Origin: Bacteroidales bacterium | GTDB taxonomy: Bacteria > Bacteroidota > Bacteroidia > Bacteroidales > UBA3824 | Direction of reading: 5' to 3' | Length of the DNA: 64,000 nucleotides | NCBI GenBank assembly: GCA_017412115.1 | Contig: JAFPYR010000128.1 | Span: 1-64,000 of the forward strand | Shown here: piece by piece, positions 1-6,824 of the stretch | Position numbering within the stretch: position 1 is the stretch's first letter | How the letters are laid out: each line of letters starts with the position of its first letter | Program-made: the position numbers and the translations under genes | Notes under the pieces: generated by a model | Told to the model about the DNA's origin: nothing | The model's database searches: none | Seen by the model: the letters and a program-made list of their open reading frames with translations, nothing else

Positions 1-388
1 CTCTGATATTTCAGAAGAGTTATTGGAAAATGCAGACACCAAAGAAGCCCTTGAAATTTGTACTAAATTGACAGAGGAGGAGCAGCGTGAGTACGATAGT
101 TTTTGGGATTTGGAATCGCTTAATCTTGACCGGGAAGAAACTGTCAAGGAAATTGCGAGGACAGAGGCTCGTGCCGAAGGCCTTGCAAAAGGACGTGCTG
201 AAGGTCTTGTAAAAGGACGTGCTGAAGGTCTTGTAAAAGGACGTGCTGAAGGACGTGCTGAAGGTCTTGCCGAAGGCGCAAAACAAAAATCCGTTGATAT
301 GGCTCGTATGATGAAAGCCGGCAACGAACCTCTTGAAAAAATAATAAGGTACATAGGCTTAACCTCAGAAGAAATTTCAAACCTTTAA
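1..388 (+). CDS. Rpn-family PD-(D/E)XK nuclease (transposase-like), C-terminal part
   Basis: Only the C-terminal ~128 codons are in the window; the reading frame is open from base 2, so the gene starts upstream. The tail matches the end of the complete paralogue at 3898-4764: both have an EAL/KAL-[DE]ICT-LT-EE segment, a Gly/Arg/Glu-rich stretch, and an end of the form MARMMKA--EPLEKI-RY-GLT--EI. In the family (COG5464/PF12784, Rpn/YhgA-like) the catalytic nuclease core lies N-terminal, so it is not visible here. Some members promote RecA-independent recombination in E. coli. The Gly/Arg/Glu-rich stretch is expanded by in-frame 24-bp repeats. The esterase gene begins 4 bp after the stop. Confidence 0.8.
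   Translation, partial: SDISEELLENADTKEALEICTKLTEEEQREYDSFWDLESLNLDREETVKEIARTEARAEGLAKGRAEGLVKGRAEGLVKGRAEGRAEGLAEGAKQKSVDMARMMKAGNEPLEKIIRYIGLTSEEISNL
179..275 (+). repeat. 24-bp in-frame tandem repeat
   Basis: Three near-identical 24-bp units begin at 179, 203 and 227, followed by a half unit at 251 and a diverging unit at 263. Each unit encodes eight residues of the GLxKGRAE type. The repeat expands the charged linker near the end of the Rpn-like protein without breaking frame, so unit number could vary by slippage. Confidence 0.85.
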
Positions 389-392
389 TAAT

Positions 393-2225
393 ATGAAAAA
401 AACATTTTTCTATTTAGCATTTGCCGCTTTGACGGGTTGTACAAACGTTCAGGAGAGCGGTAATAGTTTCAAATCCACCGTCATAAACGAAGACGGTTCA
501 GTAACGTTTTTTTATAAAAACGACAACGCAAAAGAGGTTTTTGCCGACATTCAGTTTGCGGGCAGAAATCTGATGGTAAAAGATTCTGTTTCAGGACTTT
601 GGACGGTAACGTTAGGACCTGCTGTGCCTGATATGTATCCGTATTGTTTTATCGTTGATGGCGTTAGCATTATGAATCCTGATTGCGACGGATATTTTCC
701 GAACGAAGGTTTTAAAAACAGCCTTTTGGAAATTCCCGCAAAAAATGCCTCTTTACCGCATGACATTAAAAACGTCCCTCACGGCAAAATCGTTTACGTA
801 AGTTATTTTTCCAAGACGTTAAACGCTATAAACCACGCAGTTGTTTATTTACCGCCGAGTTATAATGAAAATTCTGACAAAAAGTATCCTGTTTTTTACC
901 TTATCAGCGGCACAACCGACACCGAAGAAGTATATTATAAGGTGGGACGTGCAAATTATATCGCCGACAATATGATTGCCGACAAAAAAGCGGAAGAGAT
1001 GATTATTGTAATGCCTTACGGAAATCCCTACAAATTGTTGCCGGAAGTGCCAGAAGTTGCGGGTATTCCGCAGACAAATTTCGGAAAAGACCTTTTCAGT
1101 CTTGACCTTATTAACGATTTAATGCCTTATATTGAAACAAATTTTCAAACGATTAACGACAGCGGACACCGCGCAATCGGCGGTTTTTCTCGGGGAGGCA
1201 ATCAAGGTCTTTCCAACGGTTTAAGAAATCTTGACAAATTCTCTTATCTTTGTAGTTATAGTTCGTTTACCTCTACTGACATTCCTGAGGTTTATGACAA
1301 GGCTGAGGAAACTAACAAAAAGATTAATCTTTTTTGGCTTGGTGTTGGCACAGACGATTTTCTTTACGGCAATGCCTGCGATTATATGGAATTTCTTGAT
1401 AATAAGGGTATTCGCTCTGTCAAAGAATATACTTCTGATAAATACGGTCATACGTGGATGAACGCAAAATTTTTCTTGGCGCACACTATGGAATTGCTTT
1501 TCAGACCCGAAAAATCTGCTGAGGCAATGCAAAATGCTAAACCCGCAATGCCTGCAACGGGTAACGAGCCGCAGTTTACGCCGGGTGTTATGGCAAGACT
1601 TTTTCCGAAGCCGATAATTTCTCCTGAATATTTTGACGACGGAATTGTTTTCAGATTCAAGGCCGAAAAAGCGCAAAAAGTTTTTCTTGTAACCGAAACC
1701 TCAAAAATTCCGATGCAAGAAGATACTGCCGGGGTTTGGAGCGTGAAACTTTCGGAAAATTTTTCTAAACCGTTTACATACTATTTTGAATTTGATTCCA
1801 CGCCCGTTGCCGATGCGCAAAATATGTATCTTGCGCCTGAGAAGGGTTTTAAACCGAGTGTTGCCAATCATCCGAAAAACCGTTACAGTTATTTTTCGGC
1901 TGACGGCGTAAAATTCGGTAAAATTTTTTATAACCTTAACGATAGTACGGCGAAATATTTTCCTGACGGTGTTACTGAGGAAAATGATTTGCCTGTAGTT
2001 CAGCTTCTTAGCGGCAAGAATGACACGTTTGAAAGTTGGTTCAAATGCGGTTTTGCGGACATTGTAGCCTCAAAACTTTTGAAAGAAGGCAAAATAAAAC
2101 CTTGCATTCTTGTTTCAGGTAACTACAAAGGCAATTCTGTGGCTGTAGTCAGCGCCGAAAAATTTAAAACATGGGCAGAGCGTCAAAACGAATTGGAAAA
2201 AGTCTTGTTGGAAAAATGTAACTAA
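393..2225 (+). CDS. Secreted lipoprotein esterase (esterase D/feruloyl esterase type) with a truncated second esterase repeat
   Basis: This 610-aa protein starts with a lipoprotein signal (LTGC, lipidated Cys16). Residues ~30-110 look like an E-set/CBM48-type domain. Residues ~130-375 are an alpha/beta-hydrolase of the PF00756 esterase family: the nucleophile motif is GGFSRGG (263-269, Ser266), the likely acid lies in GVGTDD (Asp321/322), and the catalytic His is in YGHTW (His353). Relatives hydrolyse ester side chains on plant polysaccharides or act as enterochelin-type esterases; the substrate here is unknown. Residues ~405-610 repeat the E-set plus the first half of an esterase domain but stop before a second nucleophile. 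A relic of an Rpn gene follows 14 bp after the stop, suggesting the gene was cut by recombination. The start is ATG 4 bp after the upstream stop. Confidence 0.85.
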   Translation: MKKTFFYLAFAALTGCTNVQESGNSFKSTVINEDGSVTFFYKNDNAKEVFADIQFAGRNLMVKDSVSGLWTVTLGPAVPDMYPYCFIVDGVSIMNPDCDGYFPNEGFKNSLLEIPAKNASLPHDIKNVPHGKIVYVSYFSKTLNAINHAVVYLPPSYNENSDKKYPVFYLISGTTDTEEVYYKVGRANYIADNMIADKKAEEMIIVMPYGNPYKLLPEVPEVAGIPQTNFGKDLFSLDLINDLMPYIETNFQTINDSGHRAIGGFSRGGNQGLSNGLRNLDKFSYLCSYSSFTSTDIPEVYDKAEETNKKINLFWLGVGTDDFLYGNACDYMEFLDNKGIRSVKEYTSDKYGHTWMNAKFFLAHTMELLFRPEKSAEAMQNAKPAMPATGNEPQFTPGVMARLFPKPIISPEYFDDGIVFRFKAEKAQKVFLVTETSKIPMQEDTAGVWSVKLSENFSKPFTYYFEFDSTPVADAQNMYLAPEKGFKPSVANHPKNRYSYFSADGVKFGKIFYNLNDSTAKYFPDGVTEENDLPVVQLLSGKNDTFESWFKCGFADIVASKLLKEGKIKPCILVSGNYKGNSVAVVSAEKFKTWAERQNELEKVLLEKCN

Positions 2226-2230
2226 TTACT

Positions 2231-2264
2231 GATTTAAATTTAGACGAAATCCAAAAAATCTAAA
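2231..2264 (+). pseudogene. 3' relic of an Rpn-family nuclease gene
   Basis: The last codons of an Rpn gene survive here in frame, reading LDEIQKI-stop. A 26-bp stretch (2239-2264) is identical to the end of the complete Rpn gene (4740-4765). Nothing of the rest of the gene is present; the esterase coding region ends just upstream. Confidence 0.75.
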
Positions 2265-2418
2265 AATTTTTTATGGAATTTTTGTGTTTTGTTATCTAAT
2301 TAGAAAACAATGAACAAAAAATGCAAAAATTTAAAATAAATAATACAATACAAAAGTCAAGTAGGGGGGGTAAAAAGTCTTTTCTGCTTTACTTTGATTT
2401 AAAATGATAGTTTTCTTG

Positions 2419-2468
2419 TCCCTTGTGGAAAAGTGTAAAAAACGCACTTTCCGCAAGGGATTTTTTTA
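2419..2468 (+). terminator. Hairpin with U-tract (terminator or attenuator)
   Basis: The arms TCCCTTGTGGAAAAGTG and GCACTTTCCGCAAGGGA pair with few mismatches around an A-rich loop and are followed by eight T. It looks like an intrinsic terminator. It lies only ~20 bp before the start of the next gene and ~190 bp after the esterase, so it could act as an attenuator for the downstream lipoprotein. The remaining gap from 2264 shows only AT-rich sequence and a run of seven G at 2364-2370. Confidence 0.6.
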
Positions 2469-2486
2469 TAATTAAAGTTTAACCAA

Positions 2487-3755
2487 ATGAAAAGAATAAA
2501 CATTTTCTTACTTAGCGCATTAGTGTTTGCGCTAACATTTACTTCGTGCAACAAGCACGATGATGACAAAGCCGAGCCCGAAAAGACCACGGTGGAAAAC
2601 AATTCGGGAAATGACAATACGGAAGTAACGCCCGAAAAAGTAACCGTAACCTTTGACATTTTGGGCGGTACAGGAACAGCAGAGCCTCAAACGGTTGAAA
2701 AAGGCACAAAAATCACTTTGCCCTCAGGCGATGGCATGAAAAAAGACGGTTATAAGTTTTTAGGTTGGAGTTTAACAGAAAACGGTGAAATCATTACAGA
2801 ATACACCGCAACCGAAAACGAAGTGAAATTTTTTGCCATATGGGTAAAAGTTTTTACCGTAAAATTTGACACCGACGGCGGCACTGGAGAGTTTACTGCA
2901 CAAACCATTGAAAAGGGTAAAACGGCAACAGAACCCGAAATAAGACCGTCAAAAGGTGGTTTCAAATTTTTAGGTTGGTATGCTGGTGATACGAAGTTTG
3001 ATTTTTCAACACCGATAGCAGCAGAAGTTGCTTTGAAAGCAAAGTATGAGTATGCTAAGTTTTCAGTTACTGCCGATGGCAAACAAGTTGCTTTTAGCGG
3101 CGGCAATTTGCAGTACAACACAGAAACAGAAAAATTCCAATTTGCGGAGCATCAATACGACCGTATCGGCAACGGTGGAGCAAATAGCGGAGAAACGGGC
3201 ATTCGAGATTTATTCGGATGGGGAACATGGCTTGAAGGCGGCAAACCTATGAACAACAGCACAACAAACGACGATTACACTTGGGACGATACCAAAAAGT
3301 CTGCTATTGATAAAGAAGGCGAAGAATGGGTAACCCTTACCTATGACGAGTGGATGTATCTAAAAGGCCGTAACGGAAAAACAAAAATAGGGGTAGCCGC
3401 AGTTGACGGTAAACAAGGTTTGGTAATATTGCCTGATGATTGGAATTTTAATGGCGTTACATTCAACAGCGGTTTTTCAGCAAACGCTGGACCAGAATAT
3501 TACCAAGCCGTAAATAACTACACTATCGATGATTGGAACAAAATGGAGGCTAACGGTGCGGTGTTTCTGCCCGCTGCCGGCTACCGCTTGGGCTCCGTTG
3601 TGTGCAGTGTCGGCGACTATGGCTGCTACTGGTCGGAGGGCGCATACTTCATGACCTTCAATTCTTTCGGTGCAGCTCTGGACTTCTACTATAGTTACGG
3701 CGGCGCCACTTACGTCGGGCTGTCGGTTCGGTTGGTGCGGGTTTTGCAGAACTAA
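2487..3755 (+). CDS. Lipoprotein with two InlB-type repeats and a DGR-target-like C-terminal domain
   Basis: This 422-aa protein has a lipoprotein signal (TSC, Cys21) and a Glu/Lys/Asn-rich linker. Two Listeria-Bacteroides repeat domains follow (~50-120 and ~120-190, each with a VTFD--GG pattern and a GW motif). The C-terminal ~230 residues are of the sort found in Bacteroidales surface lipoproteins with a C-type-lectin/FGE-like fold: SGGNLQYN, DLFGWGTW, EWVTLTYDEW, LVILPDDW, FLPAAGYR, YWSE and VRLVR in order. The last ~60 codons are adenine-poor and GC-rich and resemble a DGR variable region (separate entry). No reverse transcriptase or template repeat was found in the window. The probable role is a cell-surface binding protein; the ligand is unknown. 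Confidence 0.75.
   Translation: MKRINIFLLSALVFALTFTSCNKHDDDKAEPEKTTVENNSGNDNTEVTPEKVTVTFDILGGTGTAEPQTVEKGTKITLPSGDGMKKDGYKFLGWSLTENGEIITEYTATENEVKFFAIWVKVFTVKFDTDGGTGEFTAQTIEKGKTATEPEIRPSKGGFKFLGWYAGDTKFDFSTPIAAEVALKAKYEYAKFSVTADGKQVAFSGGNLQYNTETEKFQFAEHQYDRIGNGGANSGETGIRDLFGWGTWLEGGKPMNNSTTNDDYTWDDTKKSAIDKEGEEWVTLTYDEWMYLKGRNGKTKIGVAAVDGKQGLVILPDDWNFNGVTFNSGFSANAGPEYYQAVNNYTIDDWNKMEANGAVFLPAAGYRLGSVVCSVGDYGCYWSEGAYFMTFNSFGAALDFYYSYGGATYVGLSVRLVRVLQN
3573..3743 (+). other. Putative DGR-type variable region (VR)
   Basis: Within the preceding gene, codons for AAGYR through VRLVR show the DGR variable-region signature. By hand count 3581-3740 has 93 G+C of 160 (58%) and only 20 A (12.5%); the 120 bases at 3421-3540 have 47 G+C (39%) and 39 A (32.5%). 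Many codons are of the NNC type expected when AAC template codons are changed at their adenines (TGC, GTC, GGC, GAC, TAC, TTC, ACC, GCC). The block ends with invariant-looking SVRLVR codons, where the homing site usually sits, and a strong hairpin lies ~50 bp downstream. No template repeat is visible here, so this is an inference. Confidence 0.6.
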
Positions 3756-3793
3756 CCATATCTCCAAACAAAAAAATAAAAATTTTTAGCATT

Positions 3794-3831
3794 AACAGCG
3801 AAATCGTTAAAAATAATGGTTTCGCTGTTTT
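3794..3831 (+). terminator. Hairpin terminator after the lipoprotein gene
   Basis: Arms 3794-3808 and 3815-3829 pair over 15 positions counting G-U pairs (core AACAGCGAAA / TTTCGCTGTT), with a 6-nt loop. The trailing T-run is short. It may end the lipoprotein transcript. DGR variable regions are also often followed by a hairpin, so a homing role is possible. Confidence 0.65.
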
Positions 3832-3846
3832 GTTATAAAAAATATT

Positions 3847-3878
3847 TTTGCATTTTTCTCCTAAAAAAGTTATTTTTG
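3847..3878 (+). promoter_or_regulatory. Bacteroidota-type promoter for the Rpn gene
   Basis: TTTG (3847-3850), 20 nt, TATTTTTG (3871-3878) matches the Bacteroidota consensus exactly. The expected start site is near 3885, 13 nt before the ATG. Confidence 0.7.
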
Positions 3879-3897
3879 CCGTCAAAATTAATCCGTT

Positions 3898-4764
3898 ATG
3901 AAATACTACGACCCACGAGCCGACATATTATTCAAAAAGATTTTTGGACGCAATGAAGATTTAACTATCAGTTTTCTTAACGCCATGTTGCCGTTGGAAG
4001 GCGATGGCTTGGTAAAAACAATAAAATATCTTCAACCGGAAGTGTTGCCAGTAATTCCTGACCTCAAAGACAGCATTGTAGATGTCTTGTGTGTTGATGT
4101 TAAGGGACGCACATTTGTCGTTGAAATGCAGATGTTTTGGACGTCGTATTTTAAACAGCGCATACTATTCAACGCTGCGAAAATGTATGTTACGCAAATT
4201 GAACGTGGCGAAAATTACGATGCGTTGATGCCGGTTTACGGTCTTAATCTTGTGAATGATATTTTTGACACTACGAGCGAAGATTATTATCACCGCTATA
4301 CGATGTGCGAACCGTCTAATCCCGATAAAACCATTGACGGTATTGAATTGTTTTTCTTTGAATTACCGAAATTTAAGCCGAGAACTTTTTCTCAAAAGAA
4401 AATGCAAGTTTTGTGGCTTAAATTTTTGACCGAAATCAACGAAAAAACTATTGATGTAGACCCCGAACTTTTAAAAAATCCCGAAATTTCTAAAGCCTTA
4501 GATATTTGTACATATTTAACACAAGAGGAGTTATTGGGATATGATCGTTATTGGGATGCCATCAGCACTGCCAAAACACTTGCATCGGGCAAATACAAAG
4601 ACGGTTTGGATGCAGGTCTTGCAAAGGGACGTGAGGAAGGCCGTGCGGAGGGCGAAAAACAAGCTCACATAGAAATGGCACGTATGATGAAAGCTGACCA
4701 CGAACCGCTTGAAAAAATCATGCGATATTCCGGCTTAACTTTAGACGAAATCCAAAAAATCTAA
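3898..4764 (+). CDS. Rpn-family recombination-promoting nuclease/putative transposase
   Basis: This 288-aa protein is complete for the PF12784/COG5464 family. The N-terminus has the family motif YDPRADILFKKIFG. The PD-(D/E)XK core reads VDVLC (Asp62) then VEMQ (Glu76, Gln78), the Asp...Glu-x-Gln form typical of the family. Residues ~225-265 form a Gly/Arg/Glu-rich linker and the C-terminus carries MARMMKADHEPLEKI. Family members nick or cut DNA and are often found as near-repeats in Bacteroidales genomes; their biological role is unsettled. A second copy ends at 388 and a relic lies at 2231-2264, so this 4.8-kb stretch is built around three Rpn 3' ends. It has its own promoter and terminator. 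Confidence 0.85.
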   Translation: MKYYDPRADILFKKIFGRNEDLTISFLNAMLPLEGDGLVKTIKYLQPEVLPVIPDLKDSIVDVLCVDVKGRTFVVEMQMFWTSYFKQRILFNAAKMYVTQIERGENYDALMPVYGLNLVNDIFDTTSEDYYHRYTMCEPSNPDKTIDGIELFFFELPKFKPRTFSQKKMQVLWLKFLTEINEKTIDVDPELLKNPEISKALDICTYLTQEELLGYDRYWDAISTAKTLASGKYKDGLDAGLAKGREEGRAEGEKQAHIEMARMMKADHEPLEKIMRYSGLTLDEIQKI

Positions 4765-4780
4765 ACTAACCATATTGAAT

Positions 4781-4828
4781 AAAAAAAAACAACGGTTACG
4801 AAAAAAAATTGCAACCGTTGTTTTTTTT
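4781..4828. terminator. Bidirectional terminator between Rpn gene and sufD
   Basis: AACAACGGTT and AACCGTTGTT arms are flanked by an A-run upstream and a T-run downstream. It can therefore end both the plus-strand Rpn gene and the minus-strand suf genes that converge here. Confidence 0.85.
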
Positions 4829-4855
4829 GTAGACACCATATTATGGCATCTGATT

Positions 4856-5755
4856 TTATTTGAACTTTGTTTCGATTTGTTCTTGCAAGTATTTTTTGTA
4901 ATCGTTTGAACTTTCAATTGAGTTAGAAACTTCCTCGATGAACGACATTAATAAAAGATTTTGCGCTGTCTTTTCTGAAATTCCGCGGCTGCGCATATAA
5001 AAAAGCGCTTCTTTGTCTAACATACCCGTTGTACTGCCGTGCGAACATTTTACGTCATCGGCATAAATTTCCAACTGAGGTTTGGAATTTATCGTAGCAT
5101 CTTCCGATAACAAAATATTGTTGTTTACTTGTTCTGCTTCAGTTTTTTGAGAATCTTTTGCAACTTTTATAAGTCCGAAGAAATTTGCAAAACCGTTACC
5201 GCTGGCTATTGTCCTTACTACTTGTTTCGATTTGCAATTAGCAACGTTATGATTGATAAACGTTTGAAAATCAAAATGTTCTTCTGATTCAGGCAACAAG
5301 AGGGCAGGGGCGTTGAAAATAGAATTTTCGCCTAAAAAGTCCACATTAATAGCGGTTTTAATATCTTTGCCCGAAATACCGACAAACGAAATCTGAACAT
5401 CGGAATTTTTCCCGATTTTGAGGTTAATCGTGTGATTGATAATTGTTTCTTCGGCTCCGGCGCAAAAAATATGAAAGCGGAGTTTACTGTTGTCACCCAC
5501 AACAATTTCGGAAGAAACCTCTTCTTGAATTTTTTCGGGCGAACCGCTGTACATAACATAAACAAATTCCGAGTCCGTGTCTTCTTCTAAACGAAGCGAA
5601 TTTTTGCGTTTTTTGTCCTTGTTTGTAAGGCTCAAAAACACATGGTTCAGACCGTCGCTTTTGGGAATGTTGTACGAAAAATCATCTTCAGAGGCTTGTG
5701 TGATGACATGATCCGTAAAACGGGTAAAATCTATATCTCTTAATCCGAATTTCAT
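4856..5755 (-). CDS. sufD: Fe-S cluster scaffold subunit SufD, short form
   Basis: SufD partners with SufB and the ATPase SufC in the cytosolic scaffold that builds iron-sulfur clusters. The C-terminal half is diagnostic: a beta-helix core, then EIYADDVKCSHGSTTG with the conserved His, then LFYMRSRGI. At 299 aa it is well under the ~420-450 aa usual for SufD; the N-terminal helical part is largely missing, although the start is a normal ATG 10 bp after sufC and no extra upstream coding sequence exists. It forms an operon with sufC. sufB, sufS and sufE are about 50 kb away. Confidence 0.9.
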   Translation of the reverse strand: MKFGLRDIDFTRFTDHVITQASEDDFSYNIPKSDGLNHVFLSLTNKDKKRKNSLRLEEDTDSEFVYVMYSGSPEKIQEEVSSEIVVGDNSKLRFHIFCAGAEETIINHTINLKIGKNSDVQISFVGISGKDIKTAINVDFLGENSIFNAPALLLPESEEHFDFQTFINHNVANCKSKQVVRTIASGNGFANFFGLIKVAKDSQKTEAEQVNNNILLSEDATINSKPQLEIYADDVKCSHGSTTGMLDKEALFYMRSRGISEKTAQNLLLMSFIEEVSNSIESSNDYKKYLQEQIETKFK

Positions 5756-5765
5756 AATTAAAATT

Positions 5766-6530
5766 TTACTTGTTGTAAAGTTCGTCTGCTTGTTTTTTCA
5801 ACTCGTCATAACCCGTTTTTTCGAGTTCTAATGCGAGATTTTTATCACCCGTTTTAATAATTCTGCCGTTGTAAAGCACATGAACGACATCCGGCGTAAT
5901 ATAATCCAAAAGCCTTTGATAATGAGTGATTATGATAAACGAATTTTCTGAAGATTTCAATTTATTGACACCGTTTGCCACGATTCTTAAAGCGTCGATG
6001 TCAAGACCTGAATCGGTTTCGTCCAAAACGGCAACTTTAGGATTGAGAACTGCCATTTGAAAAACTTCCAATTTCTTTTTTTCACCGCCCGAAAAACCTT
6101 GATTTACACTTCTTCCGTCAAGTTTTTTGTCCAATTCTACGAGTTCTTTTTTCTCTTTTATAAGTTTTAAGAAATCGGGAGCGGGAATAGGTTCAAGTCC
6201 GTGATATTTACGTTGTTCGTTGATAGCGGCTTTCATAAAATTGTTGATCGAAACGCCCGGAATTTCCACGGGGTACTGAAATGCCAAAAAAACGCCTTCT
6301 GCAGCACGCTCTTCGGGTTTTAGTTTTAGTAAATCCTTGCCGTCAAGTTTTATTTCGCCTTCGCTGACAGAGAAAATCTCGTTGCCCGCCAAAACGGATG
6401 CCAATGTACTTTTGCCCGAGCCGTTAGGCCCCATTATTGCATAAACTTTGCCTTTTTCTATATTCAGATTAATGCCTTTGAGAATCTCCTTCCCGTCGAT
6501 TGAGGCATGTAAATTTTTGATTTCTAACAT
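5766..6530 (-). CDS. sufC: Fe-S assembly ATPase SufC
   Basis: This 254-aa ABC-type ATPase energises the SufBCD scaffold. Walker A is GPNGSGKS (34-41), the signature is GFSGGEKKK, and Walker B is VAVLDETDSGLD, in which the DETDSGLD form is specific to SufC. Length is normal. It is the first gene of a two-gene operon with sufD. A minus-strand -7 box TACTTTTG lies at 6563-6570, about 33 nt upstream of the ATG. Confidence 0.96.
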   Translation of the reverse strand: MLEIKNLHASIDGKEILKGINLNIEKGKVYAIMGPNGSGKSTLASVLAGNEIFSVSEGEIKLDGKDLLKLKPEERAAEGVFLAFQYPVEIPGVSINNFMKAAINEQRKYHGLEPIPAPDFLKLIKEKKELVELDKKLDGRSVNQGFSGGEKKKLEVFQMAVLNPKVAVLDETDSGLDIDALRIVANGVNKLKSSENSFIIITHYQRLLDYITPDVVHVLYNGRIIKTGDKNLALELEKTGYDELKKQADELYNK

Positions 6531-6562
6531 TTTTTATCAATTATTAAAATTGTTTCAAACCG

Positions 6563-6570
6563 CAAAAGTA
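6563..6570 (-). promoter_or_regulatory. -7 box of the sufCD promoter
   Basis: The minus strand reads TACTTTTG, a consensus TAnnTTTG element, 33 nt before sufC. No clear -33 TTTG was found at 19-21 nt. Confidence 0.5.
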
Positions 6571-6602
6571 ATAATTATTTTTTGAAAAAACTAAAAAATG
6601 GA

Positions 6603-6800
6603 TTATTGCATTTTCAGAAAACTAAACATTCTTTTTTCAAAACACCTTCGACATTTGTTTCCAAAACTCGTGTCGGGCATCAGGAAAATGTCGCCGTAGC
6701 CGTGATTGAGTTCGATTTCGGGGTGCATTAGGTAATACGGATTCATCGCCAAATACGCCATAAAAAAGCCTTGGATTGTCCGCTCGCCCTCAATTATTCA
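6603..6800 (-). pseudogene. C-terminal relic of an AAA-ATPase/PDDEXK_9 protein
   Basis: The minus strand has an open frame of ~60 codons beginning directly after a stop, with GERTIQGFFMAYLAMNPYY, then HPEIELNHGYGDIFLMPD. This matches the C-terminal PD-(D/E)XK domain (PF08011 type, Glu...Gly-x-Gly-Asp-[IL]) of the AAA-ATPase-like/DUF1703 proteins that are very common in Bacteroidales. The ATPase part is gone and the frame runs off into unrelated sequence. Confidence 0.65.
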
Positions 6801-6824
6801 ACGTTTACAGCATTTTTTTTTACA

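Noticed and set aside
179..275. CRISPR-like direct repeats at the left end
   Set aside because: Units are contiguous 24-bp in-frame repeats without spacers, encoding a protein linker.
1221..1676. 151-aa minus-strand frame inside the esterase
   Set aside because: Antisense to a well-supported catalytic domain; Arg/Phe-rich composition with no recognisable motif.
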